From the NCBI RefSeq assembly GCF_000407145.1, contig NZ_KE136476.1:310001-374000 (forward strand): a stretch of 64,000 bases of DNA, in the 5' to 3' direction. The number at the start of each line of letters is the position of its first letter. The first letter of the stretch is position 1. The DNA is from Enterococcus caccae ATCC BAA-1240. Its GTDB lineage: Bacteria; Bacillota; Bacilli; Lactobacillales; Enterococcaceae. A program made the position numbers and the translations under genes. The notes under the pieces are model-generated. The model saw only the letters and a program-made list of their open reading frames with translations, was not told the DNA's origin and made no database searches. Shown here one piece after another: positions 8,843-18,554 of this stretch.

Positions 8843-10180
8843 ATGAGCAAAATTAAAACAGTTATTGTCGGTGCCAATCATGCAGGAATCGCTGCAGCAA
8901 ACACATTGTTGGATACTTATTCCGATCAAGAAGTCGTAATGATCGACCGAAATACGAACCTTAGTTACCTTGGGTGTGGGACAGCGCTATGGGTAGGTCG
9001 TCAAATTGAATCATACGAAAACCTATTTTATACTAATAAAGAGGCCTTTGAAGCAAAAGGGGCTAAAATTTACATGGAAACAACAGTAGAATGTGTTGAT
9101 TTTGAGCAAAAAATCGTTCATTGCAAAAAAAGCAATGGGGAAGAATTCACTGAAACCTACGATAAATTGATCTTAGCGACAGGGTCAGCACCAATCAATC
9201 CTACCATTCCTGGAAGAGATTTAAAAAATGTTGAATTTTTGAAACTTTTCCAAGATGGTCAAACAGTTGATACTGCCATGGCAAAAGAAGAAGTCAAAAC
9301 GGTTGCAGTGATTGGAGCCGGTTACATTGGAGTTGAAATTGCAGAAGCAGCTAAACGTCGTGGCAAGCATGTTTTATTATTTGATGCAGCTGACAGATGT
9401 CTGCCGAATTATTATGATAAATGGTTTACGGCTGACATGGATAAAGTCTTAGCTGACAATGGCATCGAACTGCACTACAATGAATTAGCAAAAGAATACA
9501 AAGGAACTGAAAAAGTTGAAGCTATCGTAACAGATAAGGGCGAATATGCTGTTGATTTAGTGATCAACGCGATTGGCTTCAGACCTAATAATGGTTTAGG
9601 GAAAGATCACTTAGAATTATTTGCTAATGGTGCTTATCTTGTTGACCTGCATCAACAAACAAGTGATCCTAGCGTTTATGCAGTAGGGGATTGTGCAACA
9701 ATTTTCTCAAATGCTGTACAGCAAACAACCTATATTGCTTTAGCTACAAACGCTGTACGTTCAGGGATTGTTGCAGCGCATAACGTGGGTGGTACACCAC
9801 TAGAATCGATCGGAGTTCAAGGCTCGAACGGGATTTCAATTTTTGGCTACCACATGGTTTCTACTGGACTAACGGTGCAAGAATCAGAACGGTTAGGGCT
9901 AAAAATAAAATACACTGAATTTGAAGATTTACAAAAACCAGGCTTCATGAAAGAAAACAATAAAGTAAAAATTAGAATCGTCTACGAAGAAGGCAGTCGC
10001 CGAATTGTTGGTGCACAAATGGCTTCTTATGAAGATATTTCAATGGGAATCCATATGTTCTCATTAGCAATCGAAGAACAAGTAACGATCGATAAACTAA
10101 AGTTATTAGATATTTTCTTCTTGCCTCACTTTAATCAACCCTATAACTATATTACAATGGCGGCTCTTAGTGCTGAATAA
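8843..10180 (+). CDS. nox: NADH oxidase, FAD- and cysteine-dependent (Nox/Npr family)
   Basis: 445-residue flavoprotein of the NADH oxidase/peroxidase and CoA-disulfide reductase family, probably reducing O2 with NADH in the cytosol. The FAD-binding start is TVIVGANHAGIAAAN, with the conserved His of NADH peroxidase in the same place. The redox-active cysteine is Cys45 in SYLGCGTALW. The NADH-binding Rossmann motif is VIGAGYIGVEIAEAA, and the second FAD motif is VYAVGDCA. The ATG at 8828 lies upstream of the AAGGAG ribosome binding site, so the start is ATG 8843. Length matches family members of about 446 residues. Water- versus peroxide-forming activity cannot be settled by sequence alone. 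Confidence 0.88.
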   Translation: MSKIKTVIVGANHAGIAAANTLLDTYSDQEVVMIDRNTNLSYLGCGTALWVGRQIESYENLFYTNKEAFEAKGAKIYMETTVECVDFEQKIVHCKKSNGEEFTETYDKLILATGSAPINPTIPGRDLKNVEFLKLFQDGQTVDTAMAKEEVKTVAVIGAGYIGVEIAEAAKRRGKHVLLFDAADRCLPNYYDKWFTADMDKVLADNGIELHYNELAKEYKGTEKVEAIVTDKGEYAVDLVINAIGFRPNNGLGKDHLELFANGAYLVDLHQQTSDPSVYAVGDCATIFSNAVQQTTYIALATNAVRSGIVAAHNVGGTPLESIGVQGSNGISIFGYHMVSTGLTVQESERLGLKIKYTEFEDLQKPGFMKENNKVKIRIVYEEGSRRIVGAQMASYEDISMGIHMFSLAIEEQVTIDKLKLLDIFFLPHFNQPYNYITMAALSAE

Positions 10181-10191
10181 TTGTAATAAAG

Positions 10192-10226
10192 AAAGGCTGA
10201 GAATTCGCGTTCTCAGCCTTTTATTT
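10192..10226 (+). terminator. Rho-independent terminator after nox
   Basis: Perfect 12-bp stem AAAGGCTGAGAA / TTCTCAGCCTTT with a TTCGCG loop, followed by TTTATTT. Confidence 0.9.
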
Positions 10227-10353
10227 GAAAAGAATCCTAAAACAAATCTTACAAGTTAGTGACTTTTCTCTAAAAAAGTTTAAATTTAAAAAGCTTTCAT
10301 GTATAATAGTTAAAGTTAAAGAAGATACAGAGAGAAAGTAAGGAGGATTTGTT

Positions 10354-11796
10354 TTGGCAGAAGATAACCAAAATAATCAAGATCATTCCAGTTCTTCATT
10401 TAAAGATCAGGTCTTGCGATCTTTGCGAGGAGAAGAAATAGGAAATGATGATTCAGCTTCTTCTGAACATAATGCTCAGAACTCATCACAGCATAACGAA
10501 GCAGAATACAATAGATCATATCGCTCTCAGCCTAACGATCAGGAAGAACCAGTCAGTGTAGCTGACACGCATTCAGTCGGATCTCGCAGTGCTGAACATC
10601 ATTCTAAAAGAGTGGAGCTTCCAGAAACAGGTGAGCAGCCTGATCCAAGTAACAGCGAAGATTCTAAAAATGATAGTGAAAATAAACGAACTAGAAAAAG
10701 AGAAGATCGAATCGTTGGACGAATCGTCCTGATTGTTGCCTCAGTGTTAATTTTGGTCATTGCGATTTTTGGTTTTACTTTTTATAAATATGTCAATGCA
10801 GGGCTACAGCCACTTGACAAAAAAGATACGAAACTAGTTCAAGTGCATATTCCGGAAGACTCATCTAATAAGAAAATCGCTAATATTTTAGAAGACAGTA
10901 AGGTGATTAAGAGCGGACTTGTGTTCAATTACTATGCAAAGTTTAAAAACTTGACTGATTTTCAGGCAGGTTACTATCAAATGTCACCGGATATGACATT
11001 GGATGAGATTGGCGCTCTCTTAAGAGAAGGTGGGACAGCTGAACCAACGCAACTAGCTGATGGAAAAGTAACGATTCCAGAAGGATTTGATATTGATAAA
11101 ATCGGTGATGCAGTCGAAAAAAACACCCAATTCAAGAAAACCCAATTTATTGAATTAATGAAAAATCAAGCATTTTTCGATGCAATGAAAGCAAAATACC
11201 CAGAATTGTTGGGAAGTGCAGCTGAGGCCAATGGAGTTCGTTATCGTTTAGAAGGTTATCTATTCCCTGCGACCTACGATTACTATAAAGAAGCGAAATT
11301 AGAAGATTTTGTCGATCAAATGATTGCAAAATCAAGTAGTGTGATCGAGCCTTATATTCCAATAGTTCATGCAAAAGGGATGACGATCCAGCAAGTTCTA
11401 ACACTGGCGTCGTTGGTAGAAAAAGAAGGCGTGAAAGAAGAAGATCGCAAGAAAATCGCTCAAGTTTTCTTTAATCGATTTGCAGCGAATATGCCATTAC
11501 AATCAGATATTTCTATTCTATACGCATTAGGAGAACATAAAGAATTAGTGACTTATAAAGATTTAGAAGTGGACTCACCTTATAACCTTTATAAAAATAC
11601 GGGATATGGTCCAGGACCATTTAACAGTCCTAGTGAGCAAGCAGTAAATGCTGTTTTAAATCCAATTGCAAATGATTACCTGTACTTTGTTGCCGATATT
11701 TCAACAGGAAATGTTTATTTTGCAGAAACATACGAACAACATCAAGAACTTGTGGCTAAATATGTCAATAAAACTGAAACAGAAAAAAGTGAATAG
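10354..11796 (+). CDS. mltG: Endolytic murein transglycosylase MltG
   Basis: 480-residue MltG/YceG protein that cleaves nascent peptidoglycan strands at the membrane. Residues 1-118 are low-complexity, Ser/Asn/Glu-rich and probably disordered in the cytoplasm. One transmembrane helix spans about 121-145, followed by a LysM-like and a YceG domain. The catalytic glutamate is in LASLVEKEG (about Glu356). The start is TTG at 10354, placed 7-8 bp after a strong AAGGAGG; no ATG is suitably placed. The long cytoplasmic tail is usual for Gram-positive cocci and may contact division proteins. The next gene is greA, as in many Firmicutes. Confidence 0.92.
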   Translation: MAEDNQNNQDHSSSSFKDQVLRSLRGEEIGNDDSASSEHNAQNSSQHNEAEYNRSYRSQPNDQEEPVSVADTHSVGSRSAEHHSKRVELPETGEQPDPSNSEDSKNDSENKRTRKREDRIVGRIVLIVASVLILVIAIFGFTFYKYVNAGLQPLDKKDTKLVQVHIPEDSSNKKIANILEDSKVIKSGLVFNYYAKFKNLTDFQAGYYQMSPDMTLDEIGALLREGGTAEPTQLADGKVTIPEGFDIDKIGDAVEKNTQFKKTQFIELMKNQAFFDAMKAKYPELLGSAAEANGVRYRLEGYLFPATYDYYKEAKLEDFVDQMIAKSSSVIEPYIPIVHAKGMTIQQVLTLASLVEKEGVKEEDRKKIAQVFFNRFAANMPLQSDISILYALGEHKELVTYKDLEVDSPYNLYKNTGYGPGPFNSPSEQAVNAVLNPIANDYLYFVADISTGNVYFAETYEQHQELVAKYVNKTETEKSE

Positions 11797-11820
11797 CCTT
11801 TTAGTATTGCGTATTATATT

Positions 11821-11856
11821 ACGAGCCAACCTATAAATTAGGCGGCTCGTTTCGCT
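11821..11856 (+). terminator. Probable terminator after mltG
   Basis: Hairpin with ACGAGCC / GGCTCGT outer arms and a CCT/AGG inner pair, followed by TTTCGCTTT. The T-run is weak. Confidence 0.55.
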
Positions 11857-12048
11857 TTACTATGGAAACCTAAATTCAATATAGGAAAGATGAGTAATGA
11901 GTAATCTGTAAAAAATTCTAGTAGATTTATAAAAATTAAGGGAATATTATTTACAATTTGCTTAAAGCGTGGTACTCTTTTCTGGATTGAAAGCGGAATT
12001 TTTCAATGAAAATAAAACATTGTAGTAAGTTAAGAAGGAGAAATTAAC

Positions 12049-12522
12049 ATGGCAGAAAAAGTATTTCCTATGACACTTGAAGGAAAAGAAAAATTAGAAC
12101 AAGAGTTAGAAGAATTAAAAACAGTTAAACGAAAAGAAATCGTTGAACGTATAAAAATTGCGAGAAGCTTTGGTGATCTATCAGAAAACTCTGAGTATGA
12201 ATCAGCTAAAGATGAACAAGCTTTTGTAGAAGGGCGCATCACAACATTAGAAAATATGATTCGCTTTGCTCAAATCATTGATAATGATGGTGTTGATTCA
12301 GACGAAGTTTCAATTGGAAAAACAGTGACGTTTATTGAACTACCCGATGGTGATGAAGAAGAATATACCATTGTAGGAAGTGCAGAAGCAGATCCTTTTT
12401 CTGGTAAAATTTCAAATGATTCACCAATTGCACAAGCATTGATTGGGAAACGTTTGAATGATCAAGTGGCAATTGCAACTCCTGGTGGAGATATGCAAGT
12501 AAGAATCACGAAAGTTGGTTAA
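12049..12522 (+). CDS. greA: Transcription elongation factor GreA
   Basis: 157-residue GreA, which enters the RNA polymerase secondary channel and triggers transcript cleavage in backtracked complexes. The N-terminal coiled coil (residues 1-75) contains the conserved [16 protein letters not shown] tip with its acidic residues, and the C-terminal FKBP-like domain carries [10 protein letters not shown]. Length matches the family. A clear AAGGAG precedes the ATG. The 250-bp upstream gap contains the mltG terminator, so greA has its own promoter. Confidence 0.97.
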   Translation: MAEKVFPMTLEGKEKLEQELEELKTVKRKEIVERIKIARSFGDLSENSEYESAKDEQAFVEGRITTLENMIRFAQIIDNDGVDSDEVSIGKTVTFIELPDGDEEEYTIVGSAEADPFSGKISNDSPIAQALIGKRLNDQVAIATPGGDMQVRITKVG

Positions 12523-12540
12523 CAAAACAGTTAATAAGAA

Positions 12541-12588
12541 TAAAGGGCGGGCCAAAGCTATCATTAGTTTTGTCTTGCCCTTTAAACC
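12541..12588 (+). terminator. Probable terminator after greA
   Basis: Inverted repeat AAAGGGC...GCCCTTT with a long internal loop just after the greA stop. There is no long T-run beyond the TTT of the arm. Confidence 0.5.
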
Positions 12589-12690
12589 TGAATAGATAGC
12601 GGATAGACCCTGAGTTCATGACCAAAATTAGGGCTAAAGTCCTATAGTAAAATGAGGCTTTAGCAACTAACATTAATAAAGGAATCAAGG

Positions 12691-12696
12691 TATACT
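12691..12696 (+). promoter_or_regulatory. -10 element of the lia operon promoter
   Basis: TATACT lies 27 bp upstream of the first lia gene start. No good -35 hexamer is seen 17 bp upstream, which fits a promoter that needs an activator such as LiaR; that part is inference. Confidence 0.45.
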
Positions 12697-12722
12697 ATTT
12701 TCATAGGAAGGGGGATTATAAT

Positions 12723-13454
12723 ATGAAGAACCCATGGCGTTTTTTTATCGTAGTAGAATCATTACTTTTTATATTGGCTTTATGGCAAATTATACATAAC
12801 CCAGGCTTGGCAGTATTGTTGGCACTGGGTATCTTAAGTGCTGTTTACGCACTGAAAAAAGTTCATCGTAGTAATTTTAATAATTTTCAACTAGTATTAG
12901 GGATTATTCTGATTTTGATCGGGGTAATGAATAGTCCTGCATTTTGGTTGATGTTAGTGTTTGGTGTTTTGTTTATTGGCTTAAAAGGGGTAGAAATTGC
13001 GGGTGTTGATATTACCCAGCGTGCTCCTTGGAGGAAGAAACAAATGATCATGGTAGAAACAACAAATGTGGAACCAAAGAGTGGTCGACGTTTTAAGCGG
13101 CCATGGTTTGCGAATGAACGAATCGGCAACAACGTCTATGAATGGGATGACATCAATATCGATGTTCTATCTGGTGATACGATTGTGGATTTAGGGAATA
13201 CATTACTTCCTAAAGATGACAGCATCATTATTATCCGTAAAGGGTTTGGCCGTACTAGAATTTTAGTTCCATTAGGTGTTGCAGTGATGTTGGAACATTC
13301 TACTTTTTATGGAAATGTTAACTTTGAAGAAGAAAAATATCATTTGAAGAATGAATCATTAAAGGTTTATAGTAATGACTTTGATACGAATAATCGCCGC
13401 TTGAAAATCATTACAAACACGTTAGTTGGAGATCTAGAGGTGATTCGCGTATGA
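12723..13454 (+). CDS. liaF: LiaF, membrane inhibitor of the LiaSR envelope-stress system
   Basis: 243-residue LiaF homologue. The N-terminal third has about four hydrophobic segments (residues 5-90), followed by a soluble C-terminal domain of the cell-wall-active-antibiotics response type, rich in beta strands. In Bacillus and Enterococcus LiaF holds LiaS inactive until antibiotics such as daptomycin or bacitracin disturb the membrane. It is the first gene of liaFSR and overlaps liaS by 4 bp (ATGA). Mutations in this gene are known to alter daptomycin susceptibility in enterococci. Confidence 0.92.
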   Translation: MKNPWRFFIVVESLLFILALWQIIHNPGLAVLLALGILSAVYALKKVHRSNFNNFQLVLGIILILIGVMNSPAFWLMLVFGVLFIGLKGVEIAGVDITQRAPWRKKQMIMVETTNVEPKSGRRFKRPWFANERIGNNVYEWDDINIDVLSGDTIVDLGNTLLPKDDSIIIIRKGFGRTRILVPLGVAVMLEHSTFYGNVNFEEEKYHLKNESLKVYSNDFDTNNRRLKIITNTLVGDLEVIRV

Positions 13455-14554
13455 TGGGTAGGATTTCTCGACAGATGCTTTCCTTATACGCTGCTTGTAG
13501 CACATTTATCGTTGTTTTGCTTACATTATTTTCATATTTCCATTCAATCAAGCAAAAAAATTGGATGTTGGAATTACTTCAAAGGAAAGTCTTTTATATT
13601 CCTTTGATTTTCCATATGCTATTGATTTCTCTTTTAGTTGGATTGTCGACCTTTTTACTCGTATCTATTGTACAAAAGGCACAATATGGTAGAATTGAAG
13701 AAAAACTTAGATTGTTGGCAAGGGGAAGCTATGAAAATCCTATCATTGCAAAAGGCGTACCACATGCTAGCAATGATCAATATATTGGTGAAGTGGATCA
13801 AGATATTTTAAAAATCAGAACAAAATTATTGGAAATGTCGAAAGAGTTGCAATTATTGAATAGCCGTCCACAAATGATGGATGGAGAGACCAAAGAAGAA
13901 ATTTTAGAAGCTGAACGCCATCGACTGGCTAGGGAATTGCATGATTCTGTTAGTCAGCAGTTGTTTGCTGCGATGATGATGTTGTCTGCCTTGAATGAGC
14001 AAGCGCAGCGTAGCGAAACACCAGAACTGTTTCGTAAGCAGTTAGTAACAGTGACAGACATTATCAACGCTTCTCAATCTGAGATGCGTGCTTTATTGCT
14101 TCATTTACGACCAGTAAGCTTAGAAGGGAAAAGTTTGCGCAAGGGAATTGAGCAATTATTAAAAGAATTGCAAACAAAGATCAAGATCGAATTGACTTGG
14201 GATGTAGAAGATGTACATTTGAACAATAGCATTGAAGATCATTTATTTAGAATCGTTCAAGAACTATTATCCAATACACTTCGTCATGCGAAAGCCAAAG
14301 AACTGGAAGTCTATCTTCATCAAGTAGACAAAAATGTTTTATTGCGTTTAGTTGATGATGGTGTAGGGTTTGATATGAGTGAAAATGACAATAAAGCAGG
14401 TAGTTACGGTTTGAAAAACATACGAGAACGTGTAGCTGGTATGGGTGGAATCGTTAAGATAATCAGTTTTAAAGGTCAAGGAACAAGTGTTGAAATCAAG
14501 GTGCCTGTAATAAAGGAGGAAATAACAAGTGATCAAAGTAATGTTAGTGGATGA
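13451..14554 (+). CDS. liaS: LiaS, envelope-stress sensor histidine kinase
   Basis: 367-residue NarL-class histidine kinase with two N-terminal transmembrane helices (about residues 12-30 and 48-72) and almost no extracellular loop, as in intramembrane-sensing kinases. A HAMP-like linker follows. The DHp phosphoacceptor motif is [13 protein letters not shown], with its histidine at the H-D pair. The ATPase domain has an N-box [11 protein letters not shown] and a G-box DDGVGFD. It phosphorylates LiaR from the next gene, whose GTG start lies 26 bp inside this coding region. Confidence 0.92.
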   Translation: MMGRISRQMLSLYAACSTFIVVLLTLFSYFHSIKQKNWMLELLQRKVFYIPLIFHMLLISLLVGLSTFLLVSIVQKAQYGRIEEKLRLLARGSYENPIIAKGVPHASNDQYIGEVDQDILKIRTKLLEMSKELQLLNSRPQMMDGETKEEILEAERHRLARELHDSVSQQLFAAMMMLSALNEQAQRSETPELFRKQLVTVTDIINASQSEMRALLLHLRPVSLEGKSLRKGIEQLLKELQTKIKIELTWDVEDVHLNNSIEDHLFRIVQELLSNTLRHAKAKELEVYLHQVDKNVLLRLVDDGVGFDMSENDNKAGSYGLKNIRERVAGMGGIVKIISFKGQGTSVEIKVPVIKEEITSDQSNVSG

Positions 14555-15161
14555 CCATGAAATGGTGCGATTAGGAGTATCCTCTTATTTATCGATTCAA
14601 GAAGATATCGAAGTCATTGGAGAAGCTGAAAATGGCCAAATCGGGTATGAAAAAGCGCTAGAATTACGGCCCGATGTGATTTTAATGGATTTAGTCATGG
14701 ATGTGATGGATGGTATCGAATCAACAAAAGCTATTTTAAAAGAATGGCCGCAAGCACGAATCATTATTGTTACGAGTTTTATTGATGATGAAAAAGTATA
14801 TCCAGCAATTGAGGCTGGAGCTGCGGGCTATTTATTGAAGACTTCAACAGCACATGAAATCGCAAATGCCATTCGGGCAATTTCTAGGGGAGAGCGTGTG
14901 TTAGAACCAGAAGTGACAACGAAAATGATGGAGCGGTTGACTAAAAAACAAGAGCCTGTTTTACATGAGGACTTAACAAACCGTGAGCATGAAATACTGA
15001 TGTTGATAGCCAAAGGTCGCAGTAATCAAGAGATTGCAGATGAGTTATTTATTACACTTAAAACAGTTAAAACGCATGTGTCAAACATTTTAGCAAAATT
15101 AGACGTTGAAGATCGAACACAAGCGGCTATTTATGCATTTCAGCATGGATTAGCAAAATAA
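14529..15161 (+). CDS. liaR: LiaR, NarL-family response regulator
   Basis: 210-residue response regulator. The receiver domain has the acidic pocket VDDHE and phosphoacceptor Asp54 in ILMDLVMD. The C-terminal LuxR-type helix-turn-helix runs from [17 protein letters not shown] through [16 protein letters not shown]. The start is GTG at 14529 behind AAGGAGG, overlapping the end of liaS by 26 bp. It would activate the lia operon itself and other envelope genes. A strong terminator follows, closing the three-gene operon. Confidence 0.94.
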   Translation: MIKVMLVDDHEMVRLGVSSYLSIQEDIEVIGEAENGQIGYEKALELRPDVILMDLVMDVMDGIESTKAILKEWPQARIIIVTSFIDDEKVYPAIEAGAAGYLLKTSTAHEIANAIRAISRGERVLEPEVTTKMMERLTKKQEPVLHEDLTNREHEILMLIAKGRSNQEIADELFITLKTVKTHVSNILAKLDVEDRTQAAIYAFQHGLAK

Positions 15162-15171
15162 AAAGATTCTG

Positions 15172-15206
15172 AGTGAATAAGGGATACGTACCTTATTCAC
15201 TTTTTT
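15172..15206 (+). terminator. Rho-independent terminator of liaFSR
   Basis: Perfect 11-bp stem AGTGAATAAGG / CCTTATTCACT with an 8-nt loop, followed by TTTTTT. Confidence 0.92.
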
Positions 15207-15343
15207 CTATTAAATAATCCGTTAGCTAGAGTAGAAGCATACAATTAGCTATATTAGTTTGCTCAAACAGCAACCATTGTTTCTGTTCAATTGTATATCT
15301 GTTTGTTATACTTAAATTAAATTTAATGCTAGGAGACGCGAAT

Positions 15344-16009
15344 ATGAAACAAAATTTTGCAATTATTGGTTTAGGAAGATTTGGTGGTAGTATCTGTCAA
15401 ACCTTGATTGAATCAGGTCAAGAAGTATTAGCCATTGATAGTAACGAGGATCGAGTAAATGAATACATGAACATTGCAACCCATGCAGTTGTAGCAAATG
15501 CACAAGATGAAGCAACATTACGCTCTTTAGGGATTCGTAACTTTGATCATGTTGTTGTGGCTATTGGTGAGGATATTCAAGCCAGTATCTTGGTTACCTT
15601 GATGGTCAAAGAAATGGGCGTTCCCAACGTTTTAGCGAAAGCTGTAAATGAATACCATGCACGAGTGTTAGAGAAGATTGGCGCTGACCTAGTTGTTCAT
15701 CCAGAACGTGATATGGGAATCAGAGTAGCGCATAAGTTAGTTTCCAGAAATATTTTAGATTATATTGAATTGTCAAATGAAGTTTCATTAGCGGAAGTTC
15801 GTGTTTCTAATCCAAAATTTTATGGTAAAACATTAGGGGATTTAAACTTTCGTCAACGTTTTGGCTTGACGGTCGTTGCAATTCGTCGTTCAAAATCCGA
15901 AGTGATCGCTTCTCCCGCGGCTGAAGAAATCGTTCGAGAAAATGATAATTTACTCGTTGTTGGCGAAACAGATGATGTTGATTTATTAGACGAAAAGATG
16001 AATGAGTAA
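15344..16009 (+). CDS. ktrA: Potassium uptake regulatory subunit, KtrA/TrkA family (RCK)
   Basis: 221-residue cytosolic RCK protein gating a K+ channel subunit of the KtrB/TrkH type. The N-terminal Rossmann domain has FAIIGLGRFGGSI for NAD(H)/ATP binding, and the C-terminal RCK_C domain carries the usual EVRVSNPKFYGKTL strand. ATG at 15326 lies upstream of AGGAGA, so ATG 15344 is the start. No membrane subunit gene lies next to it, as is common for Ktr systems where the partner is encoded elsewhere. KtrA versus KtrC cannot be separated here. Confidence 0.85.
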   Translation: MKQNFAIIGLGRFGGSICQTLIESGQEVLAIDSNEDRVNEYMNIATHAVVANAQDEATLRSLGIRNFDHVVVAIGEDIQASILVTLMVKEMGVPNVLAKAVNEYHARVLEKIGADLVVHPERDMGIRVAHKLVSRNILDYIELSNEVSLAEVRVSNPKFYGKTLGDLNFRQRFGLTVVAIRRSKSEVIASPAAEEIVRENDNLLVVGETDDVDLLDEKMNE

Positions 16010-16201
16010 GTTCAAGCACTTTATTCTCTGAAAATCAGACTCTATGCTAAAATGACAAGAGTGATATGTAGCTTTACAGGATAGCATTTTGGAAAAGAAT
16101 AACATTTATTTGCGGCTAAAAGCGCCACAAACAGATTTTCTTACTTTTCTGTCAAAGCTAGGCGGGCCCATTTAGCTTGTATACTTAGGAGGAAATTAAA
16201 G

Positions 16202-16513
16202 ATGAAATTAACAATTACACCAAATGCTCAACAATGGTTTAAAAATGAAATCGCTGTTAGCTCAGATAGTGGCATTCGCTTTTATGGTAAAATTTATGGT
16301 AAGACAGATGTTCATGAAGGTTTTTCTATCGCGATGTCTGTGGAAGCACCTGACCAGCCTCTAGTCAAAGAAGTCATTGATGGGATTACGTATTTTATCG
16401 AAGAAACAGATGATTGGTTTTTTAAAGGGTATGATTTATTGGTGGATTATGATGAAGAAAAAGATGAACCAGAATATAAATTTGCTAAAAATGAAGAGGA
16501 TTTAAAACAGTAG
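16202..16513 (+). CDS. HesB/YneR-like protein without cysteines
   Basis: 103-residue protein of the HesB/IscA-like superfamily (YneR branch), recognisable from ITPNAQQWFKNE, GIRFYGKIYG and the ITYFIEETDDWFF segment. It contains no cysteine at all, so it cannot hold an Fe-S cluster the way IscA does. Its role is unknown; the branch is often annotated as iron-sulfur cluster biosynthesis only through fold homology. It starts with ATG after AGGAGG and stands alone between a 190-bp gap and a terminator. Confidence 0.65.
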   Translation: MKLTITPNAQQWFKNEIAVSSDSGIRFYGKIYGKTDVHEGFSIAMSVEAPDQPLVKEVIDGITYFIEETDDWFFKGYDLLVDYDEEKDEPEYKFAKNEEDLKQ

Positions 16514-16573
16514 GTAGATTCAGAATCAAACATAAGTTAGGGTTGATTCTGATGATTACTTCATAAATTTTAA

Positions 16574-16612
16574 GTGGCTGATTTATGACTTTTATCGTCA
16601 TGGATCAGCCAC
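16574..16612. terminator. Hairpin, probable terminator after the YneR-like gene
   Basis: Near-perfect 16-bp stem GTGGCTGATTTATGAC / GTCATGGATCAGCCAC with a 7-nt loop. A short ACTTACTTT follows, so termination strength on the plus strand is uncertain. Confidence 0.6.
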
Positions 16613-16658
16613 ACTTACTTTGTGTTACACAAATGATTAGAGCGAAATGGTGTTTCGC

Positions 16659-18146
16659 TTAACCAGCTAAAGTAGTTGATTTTGCTGTATATCGTTGATG
16701 TAAAATATCAATAAGTCCAACTTGATAGTCTAATGCAGGTGACAGTGGAATGATTTGAAAATTATCCTTTTGTTTTACTTTATCAGGGAGTAAAAGCTTC
16801 GACGCTGCTATGTAAAAATCGTATTCTTCATTTGAAGTTGAAGAAACAAATGAGACGGAAACAAACGCAATTTGCTCCAAAAAATCATAGAGAGATTGCA
16901 AAAAAATAGCATTAGGTGAGAGGATAATACCAACACTTAACTGATATTTTGGGTTGCTTCGTTCGTAAAAAGGTAGTAGTAAAAACGAACAAATGTAAAC
17001 TAAATCTTCTAAACAATTTTTTATCCAAGAAAAATCTGGCAGTAAAATAATTTCGTTTAAAAAGGCTCTGACCTTTGCCGACAATGGAATATACAACGGA
17101 TTCTGTTCTTTGATACACGATTCCATAAAGTTGATGGTAAGTGGTAGTGAATCTTTTAACACAGAATGATTGAGAAAAGTAGTAAAAATATTGATGTTTA
17201 GTAACACTTTTTCATCATTTGATAGTCTATTCTCTGAAAATAGTGGCAGATAAAAAGCTTCAAACCGTTCAATTAAATTACCAAGAGGTTGCTGTTCACT
17301 TTTCAGGTACTCTTTTACATAGATGATTCTAGGGTCATCTGCATAAAAATAAATATTCCAGTAAAACATCATAAACGAAAGAAATGTAGTTTCTCTTTCT
17401 ATGAAATGCTGTGGAACCTTTAATTTTTCCAGCTTTTTTACAAAAGACTTACTTGTTCTTGGAAAGATTAATTGTTTAAATGGCGGTTCGATAATGAAAT
17501 GTTTTTTTTGTATTCGTAATTGAGAAATAGTGGTTAATAGATACCATTCTCTAGGTTCTGTATAAGTCATCCATTGATGATCTTCTGGGTCAAATAAATC
17601 AACGCCTCTTTTGGTTTCATCAAGCGCTAAAAAAAGATCTTCTCCGTATGATGCAATCCAAAAAAAATTTAAATAGACAATACGAATTAAGTTTTCTTTT
17701 CCAGTCATTTGAAGTTTTGAGCAATTTAGCTGGATATCAAAATCCTTTAAATAATTGATTAGTGGTTGAAGTCGGCGAATAATGGAAGCTCGGCTGATAA
17801 AATGGTCTCTGCAAAAATGTTCGATTGTGTAATTTTTCTCTAAAATTGTTGCAAGTAAGAATCTGTAAGGTAAACTTTTACGAAACAGAAACTGAGAATA
17901 TGGAATATCGCGTAACTTTGATAGCTGAATATGTACTTTTCCTTGGTCTGTTAATAACGCTAATCCTTGCTGTTCCATAAGATCCTCATGAATCTCAGCA
18001 AATAACGAATTTAATCGAGCGTATGAGAAATCTGTAAACTGTTCAAAATAATGAACACTATATGTACCATCTGCGGTGGCTAATAATTGGTTAAAAACAC
18101 TGATTTTACGTTGAGCAACATCATCTAACAAAATGTCTTCTAGCAT
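16659..18146 (-). CDS. Mga/AtxA-family transcriptional regulator
   Basis: 495-residue regulator with an Mga-type architecture: two N-terminal winged-helix segments (about 1-70 and 95-150, the second with HFISRASIIRRLQPLINYL), a long middle helical part resembling PRD domains, and a C-terminal EIIB-like stretch. Family members in streptococci and Bacillus anthracis control surface and virulence genes in response to sugar-phosphotransferase phosphorylation. It is divergent from a glycosyltransferase gene 408 bp away, which may be its target. Start ATG follows AGAAGGAG. No signal for phosphorylation sites can be confirmed by eye. Confidence 0.8.
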   Translation of the reverse strand: MLEDILLDDVAQRKISVFNQLLATADGTYSVHYFEQFTDFSYARLNSLFAEIHEDLMEQQGLALLTDQGKVHIQLSKLRDIPYSQFLFRKSLPYRFLLATILEKNYTIEHFCRDHFISRASIIRRLQPLINYLKDFDIQLNCSKLQMTGKENLIRIVYLNFFWIASYGEDLFLALDETKRGVDLFDPEDHQWMTYTEPREWYLLTTISQLRIQKKHFIIEPPFKQLIFPRTSKSFVKKLEKLKVPQHFIERETTFLSFMMFYWNIYFYADDPRIIYVKEYLKSEQQPLGNLIERFEAFYLPLFSENRLSNDEKVLLNINIFTTFLNHSVLKDSLPLTINFMESCIKEQNPLYIPLSAKVRAFLNEIILLPDFSWIKNCLEDLVYICSFLLLPFYERSNPKYQLSVGIILSPNAIFLQSLYDFLEQIAFVSVSFVSSTSNEEYDFYIAASKLLLPDKVKQKDNFQIIPLSPALDYQVGLIDILHQRYTAKSTTLAG

Positions 18147-18554
18147 ATTTAGTCTCCTTCTAGTAATATTTTTTTATAATAATTAAAAGTTATATATTTC
18201 ACAAAAAAAGATATGTCATTAGTTGAAAAAAGATTTACTCTCTATATAATAACCATTTAAACTGCTTATTTCAATCAGAAAATAAAGTTAAATCAAAAAT
18301 GTAACAATTATTTAAAGTTACATTAACATTGGATTTGTATCCCTTAATTCTTTTCATAATAAGGGTTTTGTTTTTTTATACTTTGAATAATTAAAAAATA
18401 TGTGTTATTTATATTTCAAATTTTTGTTTTATAGCAATATCTTTTGTTATATGTAAAGCAGAAGTAGTATGAATCAATTTATGCATGTTTTTTTTATTAT
18501 TCTGTAAAAGATGTATGTTATAATCAAAAAAGAATATTTTTTGGAGGAAAATTC
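18147..18554. promoter_or_regulatory. AT-rich divergent intergenic region with plus-strand promoters
   Basis: 408 bp without a gene, very AT-rich and possibly curved. On the plus strand TTGAAA (18223-18228) and TATAAT (18245-18250) are spaced by 16 bp. A second extended -10, TGTTATAAT (18516-18524), lies 31 bp upstream of the glycosyltransferase start. No RNA structure or ORF stands out. It is a likely target for the divergent Mga-type regulator, by inference. Confidence 0.45.
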
